Counted from the first letter of the stretch, positions 1-11,965 are shown. The stretch is 64,000 nucleotides of DNA from Pseudomonas sp. MYb185 (GCF_002979975.1 NZ_PCQD01000006.1:186001-250000), one strand, 5' to 3'. A program made the numbers and translations. The notes: generated from the sequence alone by a model not told the origin.

Positions 1-1
1 G

Positions 2-841
2 CTGGCCAGCCGCCTGCAGCAGGCCGGTGCGGTAGTGATCTACGGCGTGGTCGGCTTCAAGACCCACGCCAAGATGATGCTGATCCTGCGCCGCGAGGAT
101 AACGACCTGCGCCGCTACGTGCATATGGGCACCGGCAACTACCATGCTGGCAATGCGCGCCTGTACACCGACTACAGCATCCTGACCTCGGATTTGGCCA
201 TGACCGAGGACGTGCACAAGCTGTTCAACCAGTTGATCGGCATGGGCAAGGCCCAGCGCATGAAGAAGTTGTTGCAGGCCCCCTTCACGCTGAAGCGGCG
301 CCTGCTCGAGCTGATCAACCGCGAGACCCTGGCGGCCCAGGCCGGCAAGCCGGCGCACATCATCGCCAAGGCCAACGCGCTGACCGACGCCAAGATCATC
401 AAGGCGCTGTACAAGGCCTCCCAGGCCGGGGTCAAGGTCGACCTGATCATCCGCGGCATGTGCTGCCTGCGCCCCGGCATTCCGGGGGTGTCGCACAATA
501 TCAGCGTACGCTCGGTGATCGGGCGCTTCCTCGAGCACAGCCGGGTGTACTATTTCCTGCACGAGGGGCAGGAGCAGGTGTGGATGTCCAGTGCGGACAT
601 GATGGAGCGCAACCTCGACAAGCGCGTCGAGACCTGCTTCCCGCTGGAAGGCAAGAAACTGGTCACGCGCGCCAAGCAGGAGCTGCAGGTACACCTCAGC
701 GACAATACCCACGCCTGGATACTGCAGCCCGACGGCAGTTACCTGCGCAGCACGCCGACCGGCAACCAGAACCCCCGCAGCGCGCAGGGCACGCTGCTGG
801 AGAAACTGGCCAGTTCACCTCAGCGTACCGTCAACCTGTAA
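2..841 (+). CDS. ppk: Polyphosphate kinase, C-terminal part
   Basis: Reversibly transfers the gamma phosphate of ATP to polyphosphate. The reading frame is open from base 2, so the start lies outside the window and about 279 C-terminal residues are visible. The HKD-like catalytic halves typical of Ppk1 are present: KTHAKMM near the left edge, whose His is the expected phosphohistidine position, and the second half around HEGQEQVW followed by [13 protein letters not shown]. The C-terminus overlaps the convergent ppx gene by 22 bases. Identification is firm; only the N-terminal domains cannot be judged. Confidence 0.95.
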   Translation: MASRLQQAGAVVIYGVVGFKTHAKMMLILRREDNDLRRYVHMGTGNYHAGNARLYTDYSILTSDLAMTEDVHKLFNQLIGMGKAQRMKKLLQAPFTLKRRLLELINRETLAAQAGKPAHIIAKANALTDAKIIKALYKASQAGVKVDLIIRGMCCLRPGIPGVSHNISVRSVIGRFLEHSRVYYFLHEGQEQVWMSSADMMERNLDKRVETCFPLEGKKLVTRAKQELQVHLSDNTHAWILQPDGSYLRSTPTGNQNPRSAQGTLLEKLASSPQRTVNL

Positions 842-2325
842 CCGATCTTCGCCCAGTATTGCGCTTCCTGGGCGAAATCAGCCTGGGTCAGTGGGTTTTC
901 CTCCAGCCAGCCCGGCGGGAAGCGCAGCGTCATGCCCTGCTCATCGGCCTCGGCTTCCAGCTCCGGCATCTCCTGATAGCCGCGGATATGGTGATAGAGG
1001 ATGGCCAGCCGCAGCAGCATGCACAGCCGGCGCAGCGGTGGGCCGTCCTCACCGAGTTCGGCCATGCGCTCCTCGCCGGGCAGGTTGCGCCGGTGGCCGC
1101 GGACCAGCAGCGCCATCGATTGCTGCTCCTGACGGGAAAACCCCGGCAGGTCGGCATGCTCGATCAGATAGGCACCGTGCTTGTGATACTGGCTGTGGGC
1201 GATGTCCAGCCCCACCTCGTGCACCCGCGCGGCCCAGCGCAGCAGATCGGCCTGCTTGCTGTCGGTCAGCCCCCAGGGCTCGGCCACCCGCTGCAGCAGG
1301 CTCAGCGCCTTGTGCTCGACCCGGGCCGCCTGTTCCTGATCGACATGGCTGCGCTCGGCCAGCGCCGACAGGGTGCGCTCGCGCACATCCTCATGCTGCT
1401 GCCGGCCGAGCAGTTCGTAGAGCACGCCCTCACGCAGCGCCCCCTCGGAATGCGTCATGCACTGCACATTGAGTGCGTCGAACAGCGCTTCGAGAATGGC
1501 CAGTCCGGAGGGCAATACCGCCCGCCGCTCGGTCTTGAGCCCGGACAGGTTCAGCTTGTCCACATGGCCGGCCTTGAGCACCTTGCGCTTGAGCCATTGC
1601 ACGCCCTCACGAGTGATCTCGCCATTGCCCAGGCCGGCACTGCGGATGCACTGGCCGATGCTGCGGATGGTGCCGGATGCGCCCACCGCTTCCTGCCAGC
1701 CCAGGCGCTGGATGCCCTGCTCGATCTGCATCAGCTCCAGCCGGGCGGCGGTATAGGCCTGGGCATAGCGTGAGGCGGAAATGCGCCCATCGGGGAAGAA
1801 CTGCCGGCCAAAGGACACGCAGCCGATATGCAGGCTCTCGCGCAGCAAGGACTCGAAGCGCTCGCCGATGATGAACTCGGTACTGCCGCCGCCGATGTCC
1901 ACCACCAGCCGTTTGCCGTCGTCGTCGGCCAGGGTATGGGCCACCCCCAGGTAGATCAGCCGGGCCTCTTCACGCCCGGAAATCACCTCCACGCGGTGGC
2001 CGATGATCTGCTTGGCCTGCTGGATGAATACCGCGCGGTTGCGCGCCACGCGCAGCGTATTGGTCGCCACGATACGCACCGCTCCGGCGGGCAGGCCATT
2101 GATCAGCTGGGCAAAGCGCCGCAGGCAATCCAGGCCCCGCTGCATGGCTTCCTCGCTGAGGTTGTCCTGCTCATCCAGGCCCGCCGCCAGTTGCACTTTC
2201 TCGCCGAGCCGTTCGAGTATCCGTATCTCACCGTGGTCCACCCGAGCCAGCACCATGTGGAAACTGTTGGACCCCAGGTCTATGGTCGCCACCAGCGGAA
2301 AATCCGTGTGTTCTGTCTGCGCCAT
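820..2325 (-). CDS. ppx: Exopolyphosphatase (Ppx/GppA family)
   Basis: Hydrolyses terminal phosphate from polyphosphate, opposing the convergent Ppk. The 501-residue protein begins with the ASKHA phosphate-binding motif [12 protein letters not shown] and carries the second nucleotide-site motif [12 protein letters not shown] around residue 145. The C-terminal half has the HD-like helical domain of long Ppx proteins ([21 protein letters not shown]). The ATG is preceded by GGGGAAG. A GppA-type pppGpp hydrolase is the alternative, but the ppk/ppx pairing and length favour Ppx. Confidence 0.93.
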   Translation of the reverse strand: MAQTEHTDFPLVATIDLGSNSFHMVLARVDHGEIRILERLGEKVQLAAGLDEQDNLSEEAMQRGLDCLRRFAQLINGLPAGAVRIVATNTLRVARNRAVFIQQAKQIIGHRVEVISGREEARLIYLGVAHTLADDDGKRLVVDIGGGSTEFIIGERFESLLRESLHIGCVSFGRQFFPDGRISASRYAQAYTAARLELMQIEQGIQRLGWQEAVGASGTIRSIGQCIRSAGLGNGEITREGVQWLKRKVLKAGHVDKLNLSGLKTERRAVLPSGLAILEALFDALNVQCMTHSEGALREGVLYELLGRQQHEDVRERTLSALAERSHVDQEQAARVEHKALSLLQRVAEPWGLTDSKQADLLRWAARVHEVGLDIAHSQYHKHGAYLIEHADLPGFSRQEQQSMALLVRGHRRNLPGEERMAELGEDGPPLRRLCMLLRLAILYHHIRGYQEMPELEAEADEQGMTLRFPPGWLEENPLTQADFAQEAQYWAKIGYRLTVR

Positions 2326-2425
2326 GCACTTCCCCTATCTGTCGTGCGGGAATTCTACCCCCCTGGGCCGCCAGTGTCCGCCTCGTGCGACAAATTGCGC
2401 GATCGAATGCCGGTTTATCGCGCGT

Positions 2426-2454
2426 TTCACACTTGCGCAGGGGGATGCTATCAT
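2426..2454 (+). promoter_or_regulatory. Predicted sigma-70 promoter of trxA
   Basis: A -35 hexamer TTCACA (2426-2431) and a -10 hexamer TATCAT (2449-2454) are separated by exactly 17 bases. The pair sits about 45 bases before the trxA start, in the divergent gap with ppx. Confidence 0.6.
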
Positions 2455-2497
2455 CCGTCCCATCTGCATCTAGCGAACCTTTTCCGTGGAGAAACTC

Positions 2498-2824
2498 ATG
2501 AGTGATTTGATCGTGCATGTCACCGACGGCAGCTTCGAAGCTGAAGTGCTGAAGGCCGACGGCCCTGTCCTGGTCGACTACTGGGCTGAATGGTGTGGCC
2601 CGTGCAAGATGATAGCCCCGGTCCTGGATGACATTGCCCGCGACTACGAAGGCAAGCTCAAGATCTGCAAGCTGAACATCGACGAGAATACCGAAACCCC
2701 GCCAAAGTACGGTGTCCGCGGCATTCCCACCCTGATGCTGTTCAAGGACGGCAATGTCGAAGCCACCAAGGTGGGCGCCCTGTCCAAGTCCCAGCTGGCG
2801 GCGTTTCTCGACAGCAATATCTGA
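2498..2824 (+). CDS. trxA: Thioredoxin 1
   Basis: Cytoplasmic dithiol-disulfide oxidoreductase of 108 residues, the usual length for bacterial thioredoxin. The active site WCGPCK and the cis-proline loop GIPTLMLF are intact. The ATG beginning MSDLIV is chosen because GGAG lies about 7 bases upstream; an in-frame GTG four codons earlier would put the ribosome site inside the gene. The trxA-rho order is the standard gammaproteobacterial arrangement, and a strong terminator follows. Confidence 0.97.
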   Translation: MSDLIVHVTDGSFEAEVLKADGPVLVDYWAEWCGPCKMIAPVLDDIARDYEGKLKICKLNIDENTETPPKYGVRGIPTLMLFKDGNVEATKVGALSKSQLAAFLDSNI

Positions 2825-2830
2825 TATCTG

Positions 2831-2864
2831 ATGCATCCCCAGCCCGCTGGGGATGCATTTTCTT
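2831..2864 (+). terminator. Rho-independent terminator of trxA
   Basis: A perfect 12-bp stem (2831-2842 with 2847-2858, loop CCCG) is followed by TTTTCTT, directly downstream of the trxA stop codon. Confidence 0.9.
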
Positions 2865-2875
2865 GGTCACAGATG

Positions 2876-2904
2876 TAGACGGCGCCGCGCAGCGGTGCTA
2901 GATT
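2876..2904 (+). promoter_or_regulatory. Candidate rho promoter with extended -10
   Basis: TAGACG (2876-2881) and TAGATT (2899-2904) are 17 bases apart, with a TGC extended -10 before the latter. This would give a leader of roughly 120 bases before rho, in keeping with rho being autoregulated through a leader in other bacteria. The match is moderate. Confidence 0.35.
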
Positions 2905-3030
2905 TGCTTTCCAACTCCCTGTCGCACCCTGCGGCAACTGGCTTCCCTACTTGCCAAACCATCGCCCCATACCCACATGGCGGCTGTTACTAACCCGTCC
3001 TGCCGAAAGACACCACAACTCACCGAACCT

Positions 3031-4296
<1,266 letters not shown>

Positions 4297-4464
4297 CCAG
4301 CTGGAAGCGGTACGTTGCAAGCGGTAAGCCGGCCTCGCGGGCTTGCCGCAGTTCCACTGCCTGCAGCACCCCCAGCAGTCGGATGCCGCATTCCACACCC
4401 CATTCACGGGCGGCGGCTGGGTATCCATCAGCTTGCCGCTTGAAGCTTGAGGCTTGAAGCTGCC
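4297..4464. repeat. Low-complexity spacer with GCTTGAA repeats
   Basis: The rho-ubiD gap contains near-tandem GCTTGAAG/GCTTGAGG/GCTTGAAG units (about 4431-4462) just before the ubiD start. A related AGCGGTA/GCGGTAAG stretch lies after rho. Such strings are common between genes in Pseudomonas. No open reading frame is supported here. Confidence 0.5.
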
Positions 4465-5931
4465 ATGCAATATTCCGATCTCCGCGATTTCATCAAGGGC
4501 CTGGAACAGCGCGGTGAATTGAAGCGCATCCAGACACCCGTCTCCCCCGTGCTGGAAATGACCGAAATCTGCGACCGCACCCTGCGCAAGGGCGGTCCCG
4601 CACTGCTGTTCGAAAACCCCACCGGGTTCGACATGCCGGTGCTCGGCAACCTGTTCGGCACACCCGAGCGCGTGGCGCTGGGCATGGGCGCCAATGACGT
4701 CAGCGAGCTGCGCGAGATCGGCAAGCTGCTGGCCTACCTGAAGGAACCTGATCCGCCCAAGGGCCTGAAGGATGCCTGGTCCAAGCTGCCGCTGGTGAAG
4801 AAGGTCATCTCCATGGCGCCCAAGGTGGTGCGCGATGCGCCCTGCCAGGCCACCGTGATCGAAGGTGATGACGTCGACCTGTCGCAGATCCCGGTGCAGA
4901 CCTGTTGGCCCGGCGATGCCGGACCGCTGATCACCTGGGGCCTGGTGGTCACCCGCGGTCCGAACAAGGACCGGCAGAACCTGGGCATCTATCGCCAGCA
5001 GGTGATCGGCCGCAACAAGGTGATCATGCGCTGGCTCAGCCACCGCGGTGGCGCCCTGGATTTTCGCGAGTGGTGTGAAAAGCACCCTGGCGAGCCCTTC
5101 CCGGTAGCGGTGGCACTGGGCGCCGACCCGGCGACCATCCTCGGCGCGGTGACACCGGTGCCCGACACCCTGTCCGAATACGCCTTTGCCGGCCTGCTGC
5201 GCGGCCAGCGTACCGAGCTGGTCAAGTGCCGCGGCTCCGAGCTGCAGGTGCCGGCCGGTGCCGAGATCGTGCTGGAGGGGGTGATCCACCCCGGCGAGAT
5301 GGCCGACGAAGGCCCGTTCGGCGATCACACCGGCTACTACAACGAGGTGGACAGCTTCCCGGTATTCACCGTCGAGCGCATCACCCAGCGCGAAAAGCCG
5401 ATCTACCACAGCACCTATACCGGCCGTCCGCCGGATGAACCTGCGGTACTCGGCGTGGCGCTGAACGAGGTGTTCGTGCCCATCCTGCAGAAGCAGTTCC
5501 CGGAGATCACCGACTTCTACCTGCCGCCCGAGGGCTGCTCCTACCGCATGGCGGTGGTGTCGATGAAGAAGCAGTACCCCGGCCATGCCAAACGGGTGAT
5601 GCTTGGCGTGTGGAGCTTCCTGCGCCAGTTCATGTACACCAAGTTCGTGATCGTGGTCGACGATGACATCAACGTGCGCGACTGGAACGACGTGATCTGG
5701 GCTATCACCACCCGCATGGACCCCAAGCGCGACACCGTGATGATCGACAACACCCCGATCGACTACCTGGATTTCGCCTCGCCGGTCTCCGGCCTGGGCA
5801 GCAAGATGGGTCTGGATGCGACCAACAAGTGGCATGGCGAGACCACCCGGGAATGGGGTACCGCCATCGAGCAGGACCCGGCGGTGAAACAGCGCATAGA
5901 TGCCATCTGGTCCGAACTGGGAATCGATTGA
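4465..5931 (+). CDS. ubiD: 3-octaprenyl-4-hydroxybenzoate decarboxylase UbiD
   Basis: Prenylated-FMN-dependent decarboxylase acting on the polyprenyl hydroxybenzoate intermediate of ubiquinone synthesis. The 488-residue length matches Pseudomonas UbiD. Characteristic segments include [21 protein letters not shown] at the N-terminus, the [17 protein letters not shown] region, and [11 protein letters not shown] with the catalytic-region Glu. The ATG at MQYSDL matches family starts. The stop codon overlaps the next start by one base (TGATG), so the two are probably translationally coupled. Confidence 0.96.
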   Translation: MQYSDLRDFIKGLEQRGELKRIQTPVSPVLEMTEICDRTLRKGGPALLFENPTGFDMPVLGNLFGTPERVALGMGANDVSELREIGKLLAYLKEPDPPKGLKDAWSKLPLVKKVISMAPKVVRDAPCQATVIEGDDVDLSQIPVQTCWPGDAGPLITWGLVVTRGPNKDRQNLGIYRQQVIGRNKVIMRWLSHRGGALDFREWCEKHPGEPFPVAVALGADPATILGAVTPVPDTLSEYAFAGLLRGQRTELVKCRGSELQVPAGAEIVLEGVIHPGEMADEGPFGDHTGYYNEVDSFPVFTVERITQREKPIYHSTYTGRPPDEPAVLGVALNEVFVPILQKQFPEITDFYLPPEGCSYRMAVVSMKKQYPGHAKRVMLGVWSFLRQFMYTKFVIVVDDDINVRDWNDVIWAITTRMDPKRDTVMIDNTPIDYLDFASPVSGLGSKMGLDATNKWHGETTREWGTAIEQDPAVKQRIDAIWSELGID

Positions 5932-6920
5932 TGAAAGTCACCCTGCAGCCTTCCGGGCATGTGATCGAGCTGCTGCCCGGCGAGCGCATCATCGACGCCG
6001 CCCGGCGTCTGGGCTTCGATGCGCCGCAGAGCTGTCGCAATGGCAACTGCCATATCTGCGCTGCCAACCTGATCAGCGGCCGGGTGCTGCAGCATGGTAC
6101 CGAGCGGCGCAGTGGCGAGCTGTTCACCTGTATCGCCGAGCCGCTGGAGGATTGCGAGCTGCTCTGGGAAGACGTGCTCGCACCGGATGAACTGCCCCTG
6201 CGTACCCTCGCCTGCCAGTTGATCGAGATTCAGGATATCGGCGGTGATGTCTGCCGCGTCCTGCTGCGCCCCCCGGCCGGCAAGCCGCTGCGCTATCACG
6301 CTGGCCAGTATCTGCTGCTGGAGCGCTTCGATGGGGAGCTGTCAGCGTTTTCCATCGCCTCCGCCCCGCATGAGGGACGGGTTCTGGAATTGCATATCCT
6401 GGTCCGCGAGCAGAATACCCTGGCGTTGGTGGAACATATCCGCCAGCAGCGCATGGTGCGTATCAAGGCACCGCTGGGCGACTGCAGCCTGCCACGCCTG
6501 CCCGAGCGGCCGCTGGTACTGATCGCCGCCGGCACCGGCCTGGCGCAGATGCAGAGCCTGACCCAACACTGCCTGCATGAAGGCTTCCAGTTGCCCCTGC
6601 ACCTGTACTGGGGCGTACGCCAGCCCGTGGACTTCTACCAGGCACCGCATTGGGCGCACTGGCAACAGCAGCCCAACCTGTACCTGCATCAGGTGGTCAG
6701 CGACGTACCGGACTGGGATGGCCGCCAGGGCATGCTGTCCGAGGCGGTGTGCGAGGATCTGGCCAACCTGGCCGATTACGATTTCTACCTGTGCGGCTCA
6801 CCGGCGATGGTCTATGCCACGCTGGATGCGCTGCTGGCCGCTGGCGCCGTGGAGCAGCAGATCCATTCGGATGTGTTCGCCTATGCGCCGCGCGCGGACA
6901 TTTCCAACGACTCTGCCTGA
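5931..6920 (+). CDS. 2Fe-2S ferredoxin / FAD-NAD(P) reductase fusion
   Basis: A 329-residue single-chain electron-transfer reductase. The N-terminal plant-type ferredoxin domain has cysteines spaced C-x4-C-x2-C (SCRNGNCHIC) plus a distal Cys in LFTC. An FNR-like FAD domain (AFSIASAP) and an NAD(P) domain (LIAAGTGLAQMQSL, YLCGSPAMV) follow. Pseudomonas genomes carry a similar gene after ubiD, often annotated as CDP-6-deoxy-glucoseen-reductase-like. The coupling to ubiD hints at a role with flavin or quinone chemistry, but the partner is not shown by the sequence. Confidence 0.85.
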   Translation: MKVTLQPSGHVIELLPGERIIDAARRLGFDAPQSCRNGNCHICAANLISGRVLQHGTERRSGELFTCIAEPLEDCELLWEDVLAPDELPLRTLACQLIEIQDIGGDVCRVLLRPPAGKPLRYHAGQYLLLERFDGELSAFSIASAPHEGRVLELHILVREQNTLALVEHIRQQRMVRIKAPLGDCSLPRLPERPLVLIAAGTGLAQMQSLTQHCLHEGFQLPLHLYWGVRQPVDFYQAPHWAHWQQQPNLYLHQVVSDVPDWDGRQGMLSEAVCEDLANLADYDFYLCGSPAMVYATLDALLAAGAVEQQIHSDVFAYAPRADISNDSA

Positions 6921-6936
6921 GCCGCGTTTTCGGGTT

Positions 6937-7013
6937 GTCGAGCCCCCGCTCGACGACACGGCCTCGCCGTCAGTATCAAGCCGCGCAGGCGTAGCGCGGG
7001 GGCGCTACACCCC
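6937..7013. repeat. Dispersed double-hairpin repeat, copy A
   Basis: Two hairpins lie in the convergent gap: GTCGAGC-CCCC-GCTCGAC (6937-6954) and GTAGCGC-GGGG-GCGCTAC (6991-7008), followed by ACCCC. The second hairpin and the flanking GCAGGCGTAGCGC are shared with copies at 16.1 and 55.1 kb. The repeat reaches into the last codons of hemY, whose stop codon lies inside the hairpin arm. Confidence 0.75.
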
Positions 7014-8246
7014 AGACGCGCGCGGCTGCGGCAACTGCGGCAGGTCATGCACCATCAGCGCGAACCCCTGACGCAATACCTGCTGGCTGGCCTGGTGCTC
7101 GCCCATGTGCTCCAGCAGACGCACCAACTCGGCGCAGGTCTGGATATCACGGCGGCTGGCGAAGCTGGCTTCCAGGTACTCCCGCGCCTTGCCCCACAGA
7201 CTGTTACGCAGCGCCAGCCGCCCCAGTGCCAGCAGCAAGGTCGCATCATGCGGGTGATCGGCCAGCCAGCGCTCGGCGGTATCCAGCTGGCGGGCCGGGT
7301 CGGCGCCGCGTACCAGACCGTAGATATGCACCAGCCGATCGCTGTAGAAATGCGACAGGGCTTCGCGCAATACCTTCTCGGCATGCACCTCGGCACCGGA
7401 TGCCCGCAACTGCAACGCATAGGTCTCGATCAGCGCGACGTCCTGCCGGAGCGGCTTGGGCACCCTCTCCCAGACATTGCTGACCGGGTTGGCCGAACCT
7501 GCCTCGAGACCCTGGGCGCGCTGGGCGGCCTGGGTCAGCAAGGCAACATAGACCTGACGCTCCAATGCCTGCTGATCGGCCTCGTTGTACAGATGATGGC
7601 GACGCAGTTCCGGCAGCAACTGTTCGAGCCGCTCCCAGTCCTCCAGACGCAGATACAACTGCCCCATCAGCTTGAGTGCGTACAGATGCTTGGGATGCTC
7701 CTTGCGCACCCGGGTGAGGGTCGCCAGGGCCTGTTCCAGCTGGCCGCGGGCGATCTGCAACTGCGCCTGGGTCACGGCGATGGCGACATCGGCATTGGGC
7801 GTGGTTTCATAGGCTTCACGCAGCAGATTATCGGCCTCGCGATAATCCTCTATCTCATGCGCGGCACGGGCGGCAGCCAGGTAGTTGATCAGCGGCTGGT
7901 CGGCATGCGGCGCGGCGCGGCGCAGCAGACGCAGGCTGTTGGCCCAGTGCCCTTCGGCAAACTCCAGCAGGCCACGGGTGGTGACCTGGTTGGCACGCCG
8001 CGCGCGGTTGTGCCGTGACCAGGGGTTGACCCGGCGGCTGGAGGCGTTGATCACCCGCACCACGGCTCGCAGCAACGCCAGCAACAGCCACAGCGCCAGC
8101 AGCAGGGCCAGACCGACCCAGATGCTGGTTTCCACCGATATGTTGCGCCAGGCGATCAGCAGGTAGCCTGGATCCTCCGCCACCGCCATGCCCAGCAGGG
8201 CAGCGATCAGCAGCACCACCAGCACCGCTACATAGCTCTTACTCAT
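7005..8246 (-). CDS. hemY: HemY, tetrapyrrole-synthesis-associated membrane TPR protein
   Basis: A 413-residue inner-membrane protein of the HemY (N-terminal HemY domain plus TPR) family, always encoded with hemX/hemD/hemC in this group. Two hydrophobic segments (about residues 5-25 and 40-60) precede a cytoplasmic or periplasmic helical-repeat region (LEQALATLTRVRKEHPKHLYALKLMGQLYLR). Starts at MSKSYVAVL, overlapping the hemX stop by 8 bases. This is not the protoporphyrinogen oxidase that shares the name in Gram-positives. The extreme C-terminus is encoded by a dispersed repeat. Confidence 0.9.
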   Translation of the reverse strand: MSKSYVAVLVVLLIAALLGMAVAEDPGYLLIAWRNISVETSIWVGLALLLALWLLLALLRAVVRVINASSRRVNPWSRHNRARRANQVTTRGLLEFAEGHWANSLRLLRRAAPHADQPLINYLAAARAAHEIEDYREADNLLREAYETTPNADVAIAVTQAQLQIARGQLEQALATLTRVRKEHPKHLYALKLMGQLYLRLEDWERLEQLLPELRRHHLYNEADQQALERQVYVALLTQAAQRAQGLEAGSANPVSNVWERVPKPLRQDVALIETYALQLRASGAEVHAEKVLREALSHFYSDRLVHIYGLVRGADPARQLDTAERWLADHPHDATLLLALGRLALRNSLWGKAREYLEASFASRRDIQTCAELVRLLEHMGEHQASQQVLRQGFALMVHDLPQLPQPRASGV

Positions 8247-9423
8247 CGGAGCTCTCCCCACTGGCGGCAGGGCTCTTGCGACTCTGGATGTAGGCCGCCA
8301 ACCCCTGTTGCAGCGGAGCCAGGTCCGGCGCGGTAACGCTGACCCGCTCAGCGGCCAGTTGCACCAGGCGGTTCTGCATGGCGCGTACCTGCGGATTGTC
8401 CAGCTCGAAGAACTGTTCGAGCATACCGCCGGCACGCTCCAGGCTGTCGCGGTAGATTTCGCCCTCACCGCGCAGCACCGCCCACTGGGCCTGCTCCAGA
8501 GTCAGCTGCAGAGTGCGCCGGACGCGCTGCATTTCCGCCTCGTCGAGCAATGGCGTGATTACCTTGCCGCGCTGGAAGTCGACGCGTACATAGCGCTCCA
8601 GGCGCATCAGCATGCGCTCGCCACGGGTGCGCCGGGCCAGACGATCCTCGAATTCCTCCTCCGGCGTGACCTCATCCGGGTCGAACACCGGCACCGGCAG
8701 CGCCACCAGCTCGGCCACCTGGTCATGCAATGCAGCCAGTTTGAGGAACAATCCGGAGCGGTCAACCAGCGGCAGCGCCTCTATCTGGGTCTGGTAACGC
8801 GCCAACTGCTCGCGTACGGCAAACACCCCGCTATCGGGCTGGGCCTGCAGGATGTCGTCCACTGCCTCCAGCAACTCCCGCGCCGAGGCCACATCCTGGG
8901 CCGCCAGCAGGCGCAGCGAAGCCAACCGCAGCATGTACTCGGCCTCGGCCAGCTTCCAGTCCGCCCGCGCATCGCCCTGCAGCGTATCCAGGCGCTGGCT
9001 GAGTGCCTGCTGGCTGCGTTGCAGGTCAGCGGTCAGGCGCTGCAGTTGCTGCCACTCCTCGGCCACCGGCAGGCCTTGCAGGCGCTGCTCGGCGCTGCGC
9101 TGGCCCTGACGCTGGCTATTGGTCAGTTCGGTAAGGCGGTTTTCCAGTTGCTGCTGGTACGCCTGGCTGTGCTGCTGCGCCTGGTACCACTGCCAGCCGG
9201 ACAGACCCAGCGCCGCAGCGGCGACCAGCAAGGCCAGAACGGCGACACCGCGCCCGCCGCCACCGCCTTTCTTCTTCCCGGGGGGCACCCGGGGCGGAGG
9301 GGTGCCGGTATTCCCTGCAGCCTTGTCGGTACGCTTGTCACTGGACTGCTCGGCTGCCGGTGTCGCCAGCGCTTCTGCGGATGGCGGGTTGGCGCCTTGA
9401 TTGTTGTCTTTTGTCGGTTCCAC
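8239..9423 (-). CDS. hemX: HemX, uroporphyrinogen-III C-methyltransferase-like membrane protein
   Basis: A 394-residue protein of the HemX family: a low-complexity Pro/Ala/Gly/Lys-rich cytoplasmic N-terminus (residues 1-55), one transmembrane helix (GVAVLALLVAAAALGLSGW), a coiled coil (QAYQQQLENRLTELTNSQ and onward) and a conserved helical C-terminal domain. It lacks a SAM methyltransferase domain despite the historical name. The GTG start follows AAGGGGAAACGC; no ATG in this frame fits the ribosome site. Confidence 0.88.
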   Translation of the reverse strand: MEPTKDNNQGANPPSAEALATPAAEQSSDKRTDKAAGNTGTPPPRVPPGKKKGGGGGRGVAVLALLVAAAALGLSGWQWYQAQQHSQAYQQQLENRLTELTNSQRQGQRSAEQRLQGLPVAEEWQQLQRLTADLQRSQQALSQRLDTLQGDARADWKLAEAEYMLRLASLRLLAAQDVASARELLEAVDDILQAQPDSGVFAVREQLARYQTQIEALPLVDRSGLFLKLAALHDQVAELVALPVPVFDPDEVTPEEEFEDRLARRTRGERMLMRLERYVRVDFQRGKVITPLLDEAEMQRVRRTLQLTLEQAQWAVLRGEGEIYRDSLERAGGMLEQFFELDNPQVRAMQNRLVQLAAERVSVTAPDLAPLQQGLAAYIQSRKSPAASGESSDE

Positions 9424-9433
9424 GCGTTTCCCC

Positions 9434-10192
9434 TTATGGCGTGAGCGGGTGCGCGGCGACCGCAGCCAGTACGCTGTTGTCGTCGGCGCCCTGGCAGGAC
9501 ACCACATCGGTGCAGCCCAATTGCTGCGCCAGGGTGGCGACCCGCTCCCCCGGGACCCAGCAGCGCCAGTGGCGCTGCTGTTCCCATGCTGTTCCAGCCG
9601 CGCACTGCCAATGCTGCAGTGCCTGGCCACTGAGTATCACTATGCCGCGGCAGCCATCGGTCGCAGCGGCGGCCAGCTGCTGCGCCAGTGCTTCCGGCAT
9701 GGCGCGCCGATACAATTCCAGCAGATCGACCCGGCCGCCGGCCCGGCGTATGGTTCCAGCCAGATGCTCGCGCCCACCCTCACCGCGCCAGATCAGCACC
9801 CGCAGATCGGGCAGGCCCAGCAGCCGCTGCCAGGCCGGCAAGCGCAACAGCGCTTCGCTGTCCTGGCCGTCCAGCGGGATCTGCACCGGCAGTCCGTATT
9901 CTTCCAGCACCGCGGCGGTCCCGCCGCCAACGGCAAACCATTCGATACCCAGCGGCGGTTGCGGCCAGTACTGGTCCAGCCGCTCCAGCCCCAGGCGTGC
10001 GGCGATGGGGCTGACCACCATCACCGCATGATAACGATCCAACTCCAGTATCAGGCTGCGCTGCTGCGGCGTCTCCGGCTGCGGCTCGATCTGCAGCAGG
10101 GGCAGACTGCGCGCGGCGATGCCCTGTTGCTGCAGACGCGCAGCCAGACGGCGATTATCCTCCTCCGAGCGCGTCAGCAGCACATCGCTCAC
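9434..10192 (-). CDS. hemD: Uroporphyrinogen-III synthase
   Basis: Cyclises hydroxymethylbilane to uroporphyrinogen III with inversion of ring D. The 252-residue sequence is divergent, as is normal for HemD, but starts with [17 protein letters not shown] and has the typical two-domain pattern ([42 protein letters not shown]). It overlaps hemC by 4 bases (ATGA), and the product of HemC is its substrate. Confidence 0.93.
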   Translation of the reverse strand: MSDVLLTRSEEDNRRLAARLQQQGIAARSLPLLQIEPQPETPQQRSLILELDRYHAVMVVSPIAARLGLERLDQYWPQPPLGIEWFAVGGGTAAVLEEYGLPVQIPLDGQDSEALLRLPAWQRLLGLPDLRVLIWRGEGGREHLAGTIRRAGGRVDLLELYRRAMPEALAQQLAAAATDGCRGIVILSGQALQHWQCAAGTAWEQQRHWRCWVPGERVATLAQQLGCTDVVSCQGADDNSVLAAVAAHPLTP

Positions 10193-11127
10193 TGGCCGTC
10201 CGCCTCCCGGTACACGGCATCGAGGATCTGCTGCGCGCCCTGGCGCAGCAGATCCTCGGCCACCGCGACGCCCAGTTGCTCGGGCTGCGACTCGGGACCA
10301 CGCGCCTCGGCGGTGATCAGCCGCTGGCCATCCGGGTCGCCGACCAGCCCGCGCAGCCAGATTTCGCCATTGCTGCGTTCGGCATAGCAGGCGATCGGCA
10401 CCTGGCAGCCGCCGTTCAGGTGATTGTTCAGCGCACGCTCGGCGCGTACCCGCAGGGCGCTGTCCAGATCGTTCAGCGGTGCCAGCAGCGCGTGCAGTTC
10501 GGTGTCATCACTGCGACACTCGATACCGACCGCGCCCTGCCCGCCCGCCGGCAGACTCAGCTCGGGGGCGATGGCGCTGCGGATGCGGTCGTCGAAACCC
10601 AGGCGCTTGAGCCCGGCGGCGGCGAGGATGATGGCGTCGTACTCACCGGCGTCCAGCTTGGCCAGACGGGTATTGACGTTACCGCGCAGGAAGCGGATCT
10701 GCAGGTCCGGGCGGCGGGCCATCAGCTGGGCCTGGCGGCGCAGGCTGGAGGTGCCGACCACACTGCCCTGCGGCAGCACGTCGATGGATTCGAAACGGTT
10801 GGAAACGAAGGCGTCACGCGGGTCTTCCCGCTCGCAGATGACATACAGCCCGAGCCCCTCGGGGAACTGCATGGGCACGTCCTTCATGGAATGCACCGCC
10901 AGATCGGCTTCGTTGGCCAGCAGCGCGGCTTCCAGCTCCTTGACGAACAGGCCCTTGCCACCGATCTTGGCCAGCGGTGCGTCCAGCAGCTTGTCGCCGC
11001 GGCTGACCATGGGCACCAGGCTGACGGTCAGGTCCGGGTGCAGTTGCTCAAGGCGCGCTTTTACATATTCGGCCTGCCACAGGGCCAATGCGCTCTTGCG
11101 GGTGGCAATTCGCAGATGTCGACTCAT
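10189..11127 (-). CDS. hemC: Porphobilinogen deaminase (hydroxymethylbilane synthase)
   Basis: Polymerises four porphobilinogens into hydroxymethylbilane. At 312 residues it has the family length. The motifs [34 protein letters not shown] and RGNVNTRL are intact, as is the dipyrromethane-cofactor cysteine segment [17 protein letters not shown]. The ATG at [10 protein letters not shown] is chosen over an in-frame GTG seven codons upstream. First gene of the hemCDXY run. Confidence 0.97.
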   Translation of the reverse strand: MSRHLRIATRKSALALWQAEYVKARLEQLHPDLTVSLVPMVSRGDKLLDAPLAKIGGKGLFVKELEAALLANEADLAVHSMKDVPMQFPEGLGLYVICEREDPRDAFVSNRFESIDVLPQGSVVGTSSLRRQAQLMARRPDLQIRFLRGNVNTRLAKLDAGEYDAIILAAAGLKRLGFDDRIRSAIAPELSLPAGGQGAVGIECRSDDTELHALLAPLNDLDSALRVRAERALNNHLNGGCQVPIACYAERSNGEIWLRGLVGDPDGQRLITAEARGPESQPEQLGVAVAEDLLRQGAQQILDAVYREADGQ

Positions 11128-11194
11128 GGGATTCTCGTCCTGTACCAACGGGCATGATACGCGATGCCCCGGTTATCATCCACGCGGACCCATA

Positions 11195-11944
11195 TCAGAG
11201 TTCTTCCATCAACTTGCGCAATCCCGGTACATGACGGCGGCTGACCGTCAGGGTCTCCTCCGGTAGCCCCTTGAGGTGCAGGTGAAAATGCCCCATGGAG
11301 CTGCGCTGCAGCCGTCCTATGCGGTTGCGCGCCACCAGCGCGTTGCGGTGGATGCGCACGAAGTGCTCGCCGAACTCATCCTCCAGCGCCTTCAAGGGTT
11401 CATCCAGCAGTAGCTCGCCGGCACTGTGACGCAATGTCACATACTTGTGATCGGCAACGAAATACAGCACATCCTCGATCGGCACCAGTTCCACTCCCTT
11501 GCGGGTGCGCGCACTGATATGGCTGCGCGCCTGCTGCGTTTCGGTGACGATGCCGGCCTTGCCGAGGCTGGCCAGCTGCAGGCGATTGAGCTTCTGCGCC
11601 TTGCCCAGAGCCTCGGCCAGATCCTCGCTGCGCACCGGCTTGAGCAGATAGCCGACCGCGCTGACGGCGAAGGCCTCCAGCGCATATTCGCCATGGGCGG
11701 TGCAGAACACCACCGCCGGCGCGTCGGTCATCTCGCACAACCGTGCCGCCGCCTGCAGCCCATCCATGCCCGGCATGCGGATATCCAGCAACACGATGTC
11801 CGGGTGCAGTTTTTCAACCAGTTCCAGCACCTCCTGCCCGTTGGCTGCCATGTCCGGCAGCACGGTGTAGCCCGGCAAGGCGGAGACCAGCCTGGCCAGG
11901 CGCTCCCGGGCAAGAGGTTCATCATCGGCGATAAGTACTTTCAT
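11195..11944 (-). CDS. algR: LytTR response regulator AlgR
   Basis: A 249-residue two-component regulator: receiver domain with DDE near residues 7-9 and phospho-acceptor Asp54 (VLLDIRMPG), then a LytTR DNA-binding domain from about residue 140 (VLYFVADHKYVTLRHS, FVRIHRNALV). In Pseudomonas, AlgR controls alginate, type IV pili and other virulence or attachment genes together with FimS/AlgZ, encoded 21 bases upstream here. Position between hemC and argH matches P. aeruginosa. Confidence 0.96.
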   Translation of the reverse strand: MKVLIADDEPLARERLARLVSALPGYTVLPDMAANGQEVLELVEKLHPDIVLLDIRMPGMDGLQAAARLCEMTDAPAVVFCTAHGEYALEAFAVSAVGYLLKPVRSEDLAEALGKAQKLNRLQLASLGKAGIVTETQQARSHISARTRKGVELVPIEDVLYFVADHKYVTLRHSAGELLLDEPLKALEDEFGEHFVRIHRNALVARNRIGRLQRSSMGHFHLHLKGLPEETLTVSRRHVPGLRKLMEEL

Positions 11945-11965
11945 GCCTGAATGACTTCCTGTGCG